Assembly: GCF_905207245.1 (NCBI RefSeq)
Contig: NZ_CAJLKP010000118.1
Span: 1 to 11,339, forward strand
DNA: 11,339 nt
Reading direction: 5' to 3'
Source of the DNA: an uncultured Bacteroides sp.
Lineage (GTDB): Bacteria > Bacteroidota > Bacteroidia > Bacteroidales > Bacteroidaceae
Shown: positions 1-5,720 of the stretch, piece by piece
Layout: each line of letters opens with the position of its first letter
Position numbering within the stretch: position 1 is the first letter of the stretch
The notes under the pieces: model-generated
What the model was told of the DNA's origin: nothing
Databases searched by the model: none
What the model saw: the letters and a program-made list of their open reading frames with translations, nothing else
Made by a program: the position numbers and the translations under genes

Positions 1-60
1 TGCTTCCATATGAATTTCTAATTTTAGAAGTGTCAACTTATTCAGTACACTACAAAACGC

Positions 61-84
61 AAGTTTCCTACCGGTAGGAAACTT
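61..84. repeat. Perfect 24-bp palindrome
   Basis: The left half AAGTTTCCTACC is followed directly by its exact reverse complement, with no spacer. As RNA it could fold into a 10-bp stem closed by a CCGG tetraloop. No T-run follows on the plus strand, so it is not a textbook intrinsic terminator. It could be the operator of a dimeric regulator or a dispersed palindromic element; the sequence does not decide. Confidence 0.75.
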
Positions 85-98
85 CAAACACTTATATA

Positions 99-209
99 TC
101 AATACATAATACAGGAGATACTGGACTTTTCAAAATAGCTTTTCAGAATAGACTTGATATAGCCATAAGACGGATAATTCGTCAACCAATCGTATTCCTT
201 TCCATTCAT
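99..209 (-). CDS. Possible small ORF or gene remnant, 36 aa, function unknown
   Basis: A minus-strand ATG at 209 opens 36 codons ending in TGA at 99-101. The peptide starts MNGKEYDWLTNYPSYGYIKS and is rich in Tyr and Trp, which is unusual for random AT-rich sequence. The frame stays open a few codons upstream of the ATG before an in-frame TGA. No ribosome binding site or clear promoter is seen, and no family is recognised. A second overlapping frame opens at a nearby ATG and gives about 35 codons, which weakens the case. It may be a real small protein, the remnant of a decayed gene, or chance. Confidence 0.2.
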   Translation of the reverse strand: MNGKEYDWLTNYPSYGYIKSILKSYFEKSSISCIMY

Positions 210-265
210 ATATTTTACTAGTAACTTCTCTTTTCATTAAATTACAAACGTTTTAATAACAAAGC

Positions 266-289
266 AAAAGTTATCCTTAAAAGTGTAGA
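266..289 (+). repeat. 24-nt dispersed repeat, copy 1
   Basis: The pattern AAAAGT-NN-TCCTTAAAAGTGTAGA occurs here (NN = TA) and again at 3108-3131 (NN = CG) in the same orientation, with 22 of 24 bases identical. This copy lies about 50 bases upstream of the -7 element of the TPR regulator gene. The two copies bracket the TPR/OMP gene pair. It could be a regulatory site, part of a larger dispersed element, or the trace of an insertion. Confidence 0.6.
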
Positions 290-340
290 ATAAGTTCAAT
301 ATATTTTAGTAGAGTATACTCAAAGGCAATATTTTATTCA

Positions 341-348
341 TACCTTTG
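341..348 (+). promoter_or_regulatory. Bacteroides-type -7 element (TACCTTTG) for the TPR regulator gene
   Basis: TACCTTTG matches the Bacteroides sigma-ABfr -7 consensus TAnnTTTG exactly and lies 23 bases before the ATG at 372, implying a short 5' leader. No clear TTTG -33 element is present at the usual distance. That region is instead occupied by the 10-bp palindrome GAGTATACTC (312-321), so the promoter may be weak or depend on a regulator. Confidence 0.6.
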
Positions 349-371
349 CCACCAACAAAATAACCGACCTG

Positions 372-2075
372 ATGACAAACCTAAAGATTACGACAGCATT
401 ACTTACTGTTTTATTACTACTATCTTCTTGTTCACACAAAAGCGAAACAGGAACATTATTCTCACATGCCGATGCACTTATGGAAGAATATCCCGACAGT
501 GCACTCCGATTATTGGATTTACTGCCGGAAGAAATAGAAGAACTTTCCGATAAAAAATGCGCACGCTATGCATTGTTGCTTGCACGTGCTACGGATAAGT
601 GCAAGCTCTCCTTGCTACCTTGCGACTCGCTGCTGAACGTGGCATTAGATTATTATGACGATGATGAAAAAGAAAAAGCAGTAGCGCTGCTCTATAAAGG
701 TAGGCTGGCTGTTGAGATAGAAAAAGTAAAGGAAGCTATCTCATATCTTCAAGAAGGATTGACCATCATACAAAATTTCCCGAAAGAACTTAAAACAAAA
801 AATCTGCTACTCAGTTCATTGGGGAATATCTATTTTGATACCGGGTATTATGACAAATCTATAGGTATATACAAAGCTTTGTATCAGTGCTGTACCACAG
901 AACTGGAAAAATCAATAGCACTGAACAATATCAGTACATACTACTGCTTAATAGATGAAAAGGACTCTACCCTAATGTTTCAACGCAAAGCACTAAATTA
1001 TGCTATAGCCTCGGGAGATTCTCTACAGATTGCGATGTCCAAGCACAATTTAAGTCTGGAGTTTGATGGATTTGACGAACTTGATTCTGCCTTGTATTAT
1101 GCACAAAAAGCCCTTATAGAACTACCACAAAAAGAGAATCATGGAAATTACTATTTTAACCTCGGAGACCTACTTCTAAAGACAGGAGGAAACAAAGACT
1201 CAGCCCGGTATTATTTAAACAAAAGTTTGGAGGATATACCCATTGAAGGTAAGACCTCTTGTTTAAAAAGCTTATACAATCTTGAAAAAGAAAACGGAGA
1301 TTACAGAACAGCAAATACCTATTTGGAGGAACACTCGGCCATCATAGATTCTTTATATTACATGGAACAGTCAACCGAAATACAACAATTGATCTATGAA
1401 TACGACACAAAAATGCAAGTAAGAGAGGAACAAATAAGAGGCAATCGCATTGTACGAAATACTATCGCAGGTTTCGTATTCGTTTGTCTCCTAATTATAA
1501 TTATCTATCAAAACCGCATAAACCGGAAAAAGCAGCTTCAGCACCAATACGAACAATCCTTAAAGCAAACACTAAATAAATTGTCTTCTTTAGAAGCCAC
1601 TATTGAAAATAATCAGTTAATTATCGGCCTACTACAACAGGAACGAATTAATTTAAGACAAGAACATGAAAACAAAGAACAGCAAATAAAAGAAAGAGAG
1701 CAAGCCATATCTGATTTAAAGAAAGAAAAACAAAAATTACTCAATTGGTTATTTAGCCAGAGTAGTATTTACAAAAAAGTGATTACACTATCCAAACAAA
1801 TAGTTTCGGATAAAAAGGAAATGAAGGTATTGACTACTGCCGAACAAGAGCAATTGAAAAACACTATATTCGAAATATACAATGATAACATTTCCTTCCT
1901 CCATAAGAACTATCCCAAGCTGACCGAAAGTGATCTATTGTTCCTTTGCCTACAAGAAACTTCTCTTGAGCCGTTGTCCATTGCAATTTGCTTTGGTTAT
2001 AGCAATACACATCCTCTCAACCAGAAAAAATACAAAATAAAGGAGAGAATGAATGAAGAAGAAAGCAAGATATGA
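372..2075 (+). CDS. TPR-repeat transmembrane regulator with degenerate C-terminal HTH-like region
   Basis: The 567-aa protein begins with a lipoprotein-like signal (residues 1-20; LLSSC, Cys20). A long helical region of tetratricopeptide-type repeats (about 95-325) carries patterns such as ALLYKGRLA, LGNIYFDTGYYDKSI and YFNLGDLLLKTG. A single transmembrane helix (about 361-380) precedes a Gln/Glu/Lys-rich coiled coil (about 385-455). The tail (about 515-560, starting LTESDLLFLCL) resembles the LuxR-like end of Bacteroides TPR regulators, but the recognition-helix part (FGYSNTHPLNQKKYKIKERM) is poorly conserved. I infer a periplasmic TPR sensor and a cytoplasmic DNA- or protein-binding tail. 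Target and ligand are unknown. The outer-membrane protein gene begins 125 bases downstream and is an obvious candidate target. The family call is fairly sure; DNA binding is inference. Confidence 0.75.
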   Translation: MTNLKITTALLTVLLLLSSCSHKSETGTLFSHADALMEEYPDSALRLLDLLPEEIEELSDKKCARYALLLARATDKCKLSLLPCDSLLNVALDYYDDDEKEKAVALLYKGRLAVEIEKVKEAISYLQEGLTIIQNFPKELKTKNLLLSSLGNIYFDTGYYDKSIGIYKALYQCCTTELEKSIALNNISTYYCLIDEKDSTLMFQRKALNYAIASGDSLQIAMSKHNLSLEFDGFDELDSALYYAQKALIELPQKENHGNYYFNLGDLLLKTGGNKDSARYYLNKSLEDIPIEGKTSCLKSLYNLEKENGDYRTANTYLEEHSAIIDSLYYMEQSTEIQQLIYEYDTKMQVREEQIRGNRIVRNTIAGFVFVCLLIIIIYQNRINRKKQLQHQYEQSLKQTLNKLSSLEATIENNQLIIGLLQQERINLRQEHENKEQQIKEREQAISDLKKEKQKLLNWLFSQSSIYKKVITLSKQIVSDKKEMKVLTTAEQEQLKNTIFEIYNDNISFLHKNYPKLTESDLLFLCLQETSLEPLSIAICFGYSNTHPLNQKKYKIKERMNEEESKI

Positions 2076-2162
2076 CTCTTCACTTTGCTATCTATCTATT
2101 TACCAACACTTTGTCTTTTCATAGTATGACTGCAAATCTTCGTTCATAATAATTGTTTGCCC

Positions 2163-2170
2163 TAACTTTG
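2163..2170 (+). promoter_or_regulatory. -7 element (TAACTTTG) for the outer-membrane protein gene
   Basis: TAACTTTG is an exact match to TAnnTTTG and lies 30 bases before the ATG at 2201. A TTTG sits at 2156-2159, but only 3 bases upstream, too close to serve as -33. TTCG at 2139-2142 has the right spacing (20 bases) but matches weakly. The gene therefore appears to have its own promoter rather than depending only on readthrough from the regulator gene. Confidence 0.6.
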
Positions 2171-2200
2171 TAACCGAAAAATAACTAAACTATTATTGTA

Positions 2201-2896
2201 ATGAAAAGAATTGTAACATTCGTACTAGTAACTTTGTGCCTGTCACTACACGTCTCCGCACAAGTAAAAATCGGTGTAGATGCAGGAATGAATCTGACAC
2301 ACTTCAAGAGCAGTGATAATTATGTTCAGAAGAAAGGTGGTATGGGAGCCGGATTCCAAATTGGGGTAACTGTGGATTATGAGTTCAAAAGACACTGGAT
2401 GCTGATGTCGGGGGCATCGTTCATGCAAACCCAAAGCAACATGGAACTGCCGTATAGTATGCATCCCCAATTTCCAGATGTTAAGATAAAACTAAACCAT
2501 ATTATTATCCCGCTAAAGGTGGGATACAATATCCAGATTAGCAATAAATTAAGTTTGATTCCTTCTGTCGGAATATATGGTTCATATAACTTTAGTGCCG
2601 GCAAATGCCCATTAGAAATCACATCTCCAACTGATGGCAAGGCAATACATGAAAAGTGGAACCCAATGAAAGGATATTCGGGTGAATTTCCCAGTGGTAA
2701 CTCACCCGATTATTATTATAATCTAGAACTTGATGCTCTCCGTCACTGGACTTATGGAGGAGTTGCGGGACTGAAAGCGGTAGTTAACGGACATTACGCA
2801 GTATCTTTCCAGTACTATGAATCCATTAAGGAAATACAGAGCCAGTGTGATATAAGGGATTATGGATATCAATTGTCTGTAGGATATACATTCTAA
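2201..2896 (+). CDS. Outer-membrane beta-barrel protein (PorT/OMP_b-brl family-like)
   Basis: The 231-aa product starts with a clear Sec signal peptide (residues 1-20, cleavage likely between Ala20 and Gln21 in HVSAQ). The rest alternates short aromatic and glycine-rich strands typical of a small outer-membrane barrel: GVDAGMNLTHF, GAGFQIGVTVDYEF, LSLIPSVGIYGSYNF, YAVSFQYYES. It ends with an aromatic residue (QLSVGYTF), as barrel assembly signals usually do. Length and layout suit the eight-strand OMP_b-brl proteins common in Bacteroidota. Cargo or function is unknown. A loop of about residues 138-185 is longer and Pro/Gly/Asn-rich and is likely extracellular. No Shine-Dalgarno precedes the start, as is usual for this phylum. 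It follows the TPR regulator gene and ends at a strong hairpin. Confidence 0.8.
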   Translation: MKRIVTFVLVTLCLSLHVSAQVKIGVDAGMNLTHFKSSDNYVQKKGGMGAGFQIGVTVDYEFKRHWMLMSGASFMQTQSNMELPYSMHPQFPDVKIKLNHIIIPLKVGYNIQISNKLSLIPSVGIYGSYNFSAGKCPLEITSPTDGKAIHEKWNPMKGYSGEFPSGNSPDYYYNLELDALRHWTYGGVAGLKAVVNGHYAVSFQYYESIKEIQSQCDIRDYGYQLSVGYTF

Positions 2897-2935
2897 ATCA
2901 TAGACTTTGAGAATCCATAGCCTTCTCTAATCCCG

Positions 2936-2984
2936 AAATATCATGTTTTTTGCGGAATGAAATCCGTAAAAAACATGATATTTT
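2936..2984 (+). terminator. Long hairpin terminator after the OMP gene
   Basis: Two 21-nt arms (2936-2956 and 2963-2983) pair with a single G-U wobble around the 6-base loop ATGAAA. The arm contains ATCATGTTTTTTGCGGA, and TTTT (2981-2984) closes the 3' side. It begins 39 bases after the OMP stop codon and is the likely end of that transcript. The T-run is short but the stem is exceptionally long. Confidence 0.75.
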
Positions 2985-3107
2985 AGGATTTACGTTTATT
3001 ATCTAAATCAATCTCACAGCGAGATTTATCAGACGACCAATAACAAATACTCAATTCCTTTATTGCTTTCAATTGCTGCAATACATACTAAATGTGATAC
3101 AATCGCA

Positions 3108-3131
3108 AAAAGTCGTCCTTAAAAGTGTAGA
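3108..3131 (+). repeat. 24-nt dispersed repeat, copy 2
   Basis: This is the second copy of AAAAGT-NN-TCCTTAAAAGTGTAGA (here NN = CG), identical to 266-289 at 22 of 24 positions and in the same orientation. It overlaps a local 12-nt direct repeat (3109-3120). Confidence 0.6.
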
Positions 3132-3152
3132 TATACACAGAAAGTCGTCCTT
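3109..3152. repeat. 12-nt direct repeats flanking a small dyad
   Basis: AAAGTCGTCCTT occurs at 3109-3120 and 3141-3152, 32 bases apart start to start (about three helical turns). The 20-base spacer contains GTGTA-GATA-TACAC, a 5-bp inverted repeat. The arrangement looks like a binding site or a small element end rather than chance, but nothing nearby identifies a partner. Confidence 0.55.
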
Positions 3153-3173
3153 ATTTCTGTTATAGTCCACATG

Positions 3174-3218
3174 AAAAGGGGGGAAGACTTTCCAAACACG
3201 AAAGCCTTCCCCTCTTTT
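3174..3218. terminator. Bidirectional hairpin terminator between the OMP gene region and mgsA
   Basis: AAAAGGGGGGAAG (3174-3186) pairs with CTTCCCCTCTTTT (3206-3218) with one G-U wobble. After one mismatch the stem continues as CTTTC/GAAAG around the loop CAAACAC. On the plus strand the stem ends in a T-run (3215-3219), and on the minus strand in TTTT. It sits 28 bases beyond the mgsA stop codon and likely ends the four-gene minus-strand operon. Confidence 0.8.
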
Positions 3219-3246
3219 TATTCCCATCGGAGAACTCGCCTCTCCT

Positions 3247-3768
3247 TTATCCTTTCTTTTTCTTCCGCTTCTTTGCAGACTCCACCGCCTCGGCAACCAC
3301 CGGTTTATTTTCAAATCGCTTGGTATAACCAGTATAATCCGGAACAGTGCGCTCATACGTCGGGTCTACGAACAACGGGCTCGAAATGATATGGTCTGCC
3401 GTACTGCGGTTGCAGCAGAAGACGATATTCTCTACTCCGGCAAGGCGGGTCAATGCCTTTACATCCGTATCGTGCGGCTGCAAGGTCATGGGGTCGGTGA
3501 AGAAGAAAAGATAATCAATCTCACCGTCCACAATGCGGGAACCCATCTGCTGGTCGCCACCCAAAGGACCGGATTTCAAGATAGTGAAGTCCCATTCTAC
3601 ATCGGGATGTTTTTCTTTAAGGGCTTCAAGGATGAGTGTCCCCGTAGTGCCTGTACAATAAAACTTGTGCCCCATCAGCAGTTCCGAGTTCCAGAGAACC
3701 CATTCTATGAGGTCTTTCTTCATGGCATCGTGTGCCACCAATCCAATCTTTCTAACTAATTTTTCCAT
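3247..3768 (-). CDS. mgsA: Methylglyoxal synthase
   Basis: This enzyme converts dihydroxyacetone phosphate to methylglyoxal and phosphate, a cytoplasmic bypass that relieves phosphorylated-sugar build-up. Family landmarks are all visible: an N-terminal HD pair (H13-D14), the phosphate-binding GTTG (40-43), SGPLGGDQQ with the catalytic Asp72 (E. coli Asp71), TDPM (91-94), PHDTDVKAL with His99 and Asp102 (E. coli His98 and Asp101), and a late PDY motif near 143-145. At 173 aa it is about 20 residues longer than the E. coli enzyme. The extra part is a C-terminal tail ending in KKRKKKKG. The start lies 26 bases after the glycosyltransferase stop, with no Shine-Dalgarno. It is the last gene of the operon. 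Confidence 0.95.
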   Translation of the reverse strand: MEKLVRKIGLVAHDAMKKDLIEWVLWNSELLMGHKFYCTGTTGTLILEALKEKHPDVEWDFTILKSGPLGGDQQMGSRIVDGEIDYLFFFTDPMTLQPHDTDVKALTRLAGVENIVFCCNRSTADHIISSPLFVDPTYERTVPDYTGYTKRFENKPVVAEAVESAKKRKKKKG

Positions 3769-3794
3769 AATCTGAATAATCTGTGGTGAGAAAG

Positions 3795-4811
3795 CTACAA
3801 TTGTGAGAAGTACTTCTTCCTACGACAGTAATACTGCGCCAAGATACTGCTTTTTGTCCATTCGGGTATCACGGAAAGGGAAGTTTTTTTTAAGTTCTCT
3901 TCACGGGCCGGAGTGAAGGAGGAACGCAACGAACGATATTCACGTCGGGCACGAACCACTGCCAATGCGTTGGAGAACTGCATTTTAAGTAAAAAGCTCA
4001 ATGCCGCCACATAGTCGAGGAAAGCACGTATACGCATTACCGGAACCAAATCTTCTGCCGGCAGGTTCTTGTAGAGCATGACAAGATTATTACGGAAATT
4101 GAGGAAAGTCTTACGGGGATTTTCTTTTTTCAGCGTAGCACCACCTACGTGATAAACCACGCTCTGCGGTACACATACAATCTGCCGCCTCCGGGCACGA
4201 AGCCGCCAGCACAAATCTATCTCTTCCATATGGGCAAAGAAGCGTCCATCCAGTCCGCCGGCTTCGCGATAATCTTCCAGACGGATGAACAAAGCCGCAC
4301 CCGTAGCCCAAAACACAGGAATAATGGTGTCATACTGTCCCCTGTCCTCTTCGACCACCCCCATAATCCGACCGCGACAGAACGGATAACCATAACGGTC
4401 GAGAAAGCCGCCTGCTGCCCCGGCATATTCAAACATCTCCTTCTGTCGCCAACTGCGTATTTTGGGTTGGCATGCAGCCGTCTCAGGATGTGCGTCCATA
4501 TAAGCAGTCAATGGGCGGAGCCAGTGTCCGGTTACTTCCACGTCCGAATTGAGAAGTACCACATACTCGGCATCCACCTGCCGCAAAGCCAGATTATAAC
4601 CATCGGCAAAACCGTGATTTTCTTTCAGCAAAATTAAACGCACAGAAGGGAATTCACGGCGAAGCATCTCCACAGACGCATCCGTAGAACCATTATCTGC
4701 CACATACACCACCGCGCCGTCCGCCTCGGAATGGCTTACCACGGAAGGAAGAAACGAATGGAGCATATCGCATCCGTTCCAATTCAATATGACAACTGCT
4801 ATCTTATCCAT
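3795..4811 (-). CDS. Family 2 glycosyltransferase
   Basis: The 338-aa protein has a GT-A fold typical of GT2, close in layout to WbbL/rhamnosyltransferase-like enzymes. Motifs in order: VVILNWNG (6-13), DNGSTD (39-44), GFADGYN (67-73), the metal/nucleotide-binding NSDVE (88-92, DXD-like), FWATGAALFIR (167-177), the acceptor-side FFAHMEEIDLCWR (191-203) and YHVGGAT (220-226). No transmembrane segment is evident, so it probably acts at the cytoplasmic face of the inner membrane on a lipid-linked or LOS acceptor; the sugar is unknown. Its ATG (4809-4811) lies within the last codons of the acyltransferase gene, whose TAA is at 4804-4806. The two genes overlap by 8 bases, suggesting translational coupling. 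Confidence 0.85.
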   Translation of the reverse strand: MDKIAVVILNWNGCDMLHSFLPSVVSHSEADGAVVYVADNGSTDASVEMLRREFPSVRLILLKENHGFADGYNLALRQVDAEYVVLLNSDVEVTGHWLRPLTAYMDAHPETAACQPKIRSWRQKEMFEYAGAAGGFLDRYGYPFCRGRIMGVVEEDRGQYDTIIPVFWATGAALFIRLEDYREAGGLDGRFFAHMEEIDLCWRLRARRRQIVCVPQSVVYHVGGATLKKENPRKTFLNFRNNLVMLYKNLPAEDLVPVMRIRAFLDYVAALSFLLKMQFSNALAVVRARREYRSLRSSFTPAREENLKKTSLSVIPEWTKSSILAQYYCRRKKYFSQL

Positions 4812-5703
4812 TTTGTTTCACATCTTCGCGTCTCAGTTTCCAGCGCTTATGCGACCAGAACCAATAAGCAGGAGCACGGCGGATGGTTTGTTCCAAGCGG
4901 CGCGCAAACAGTTCGGTGATTTCTCCATCGGCAGTCTGCTTCGGGGTTTCAGTCAGCAGATCGAAATACGCTTTACAATATCCTCTGCGATGTTTTTCCA
5001 ACTCGCAATAAAAAACAGGATAGTTCATCATCTTGGCAATGCGCTCACCTCCATCCATAAATACGGTGTCCTGATTCAGGAAAGTAGTCCAGTGGTTGGC
5101 TTCATTACGGTTAGGCGACTGGTCGGTTATCAACCCTACAACCACCCGTTTGCCCTCACGGCGCAACCGGATGATTTCGCGAGCTGTAGAATGTTTCGGC
5201 ACATTGTAGCCACCGTGGCGGGCACGGATAATCTTAAACATCTCGTCCACATACTTGTTCCGCAAAGGTTTATAGACTTGCAACGGCACATCGCCCGGCT
5301 TCATGAAGGCTCCCATCGCCGTCAGCCACTCAAAGTTGGCATAGTGGGGAATAAGTACAACGATACCTCCGTGCTTTTCAATCATGGCAAGATATTCTTC
5401 GGTATTGCCATACTCCATACGCCGGGAAAGGTCTTCAAACGACATACGCATCATCTTGATTTCCTCCAGCATATAGTCGCAGATATAGTGATAAAACTCA
5501 CGCTCAAGCTTACGCAGTTCTGCTTCGGACTTTTCAGGAAAAGAATTCTTCAGATTCCTGCGGATCACCCGGCGACGATAATGCACCACATACCGCATCA
5601 GGAAGTAGAGTCCATCGGAAAGTACATAGAGCAACCGGAAAGGGAGCAGTGCCAAAAGCCACATACCCGCGTAGGTCAGCCAGTAGACAAGTTTCGATTT
5701 CAT
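4804..5703 (-). CDS. LpxL/HtrB-type lipid A (lysophospholipid) acyltransferase
   Basis: This 299-aa protein belongs to the bacterial lipid A acyltransferase family that adds a secondary acyl chain to the lipid A precursor at the cytoplasmic face of the inner membrane. Visible features are an N-terminal hydrophobic anchor (about 5-38), the catalytic HX4E box HYANFE (His120, Glu125), a DQSPN motif (194-198) and the conserved C-terminal YWFWSHKRWK (280-289). Length is normal for the family. It starts 17 bases after the mtaB stop and overlaps the glycosyltransferase gene by 8 bases. Whether it is the cell's only secondary acyltransferase, or acts on another lipid such as an ornithine or glycine lipid, cannot be told from this window. 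Confidence 0.85.
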   Translation of the reverse strand: MKSKLVYWLTYAGMWLLALLPFRLLYVLSDGLYFLMRYVVHYRRRVIRRNLKNSFPEKSEAELRKLEREFYHYICDYMLEEIKMMRMSFEDLSRRMEYGNTEEYLAMIEKHGGIVVLIPHYANFEWLTAMGAFMKPGDVPLQVYKPLRNKYVDEMFKIIRARHGGYNVPKHSTAREIIRLRREGKRVVVGLITDQSPNRNEANHWTTFLNQDTVFMDGGERIAKMMNYPVFYCELEKHRRGYCKAYFDLLTETPKQTADGEITELFARRLEQTIRRAPAYWFWSHKRWKLRREDVKQNG

Positions 5704-5720
5704 ATTTTTCTTATACCTTA

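Larger units (their letters stand above)
1..371. other. AT-rich leader region upstream of the TPR regulator gene
   Basis: No convincing protein-coding gene is seen here. The stretch holds a perfect 24-bp palindrome (61-84), a possible 36-codon minus-strand ORF (99-209), one copy of a 24-nt repeat found again at 3108-3131 (here 266-289), a 10-bp palindrome (312-321) and a -7 promoter element (341-348) for the gene starting at 372. A minus-strand ATG reads off the left edge at positions 9 to 1, which is too little to judge. One plus-strand frame is open from the left edge to a stop at 75-77, but it is also too short to call. Confidence 0.6.
2897..3246. other. 350-base convergent intergenic region with terminators and short repeats
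   Basis: This lies between the plus-strand OMP gene and the minus-strand mgsA gene. It holds two large hairpins (2936-2984 and 3174-3218), a small one (AATCTC/GAGATT, 3010-3026), the second copy of the 24-nt repeat (3108-3131), and a 12-nt direct repeat flanking a dyad (3109-3152). Short open frames across it look like noise, and no gene was recognised. Confidence 0.65.

Noticed and set aside
248..260. 13-nt match AACGTTTTAATAA shared with the lipoprotein leader near 8909
   Set aside because: The sequence is short and AT-rich, the flanks differ, and the positions relative to the promoters are not comparable. Chance is sufficient.
2985..3173. Short open frames between the two hairpins, including a 29-codon minus-strand frame
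   Set aside because: The frame has no suitable start codon context, is bounded by close stops, and contains the short repeats, which would be odd in a coding region.
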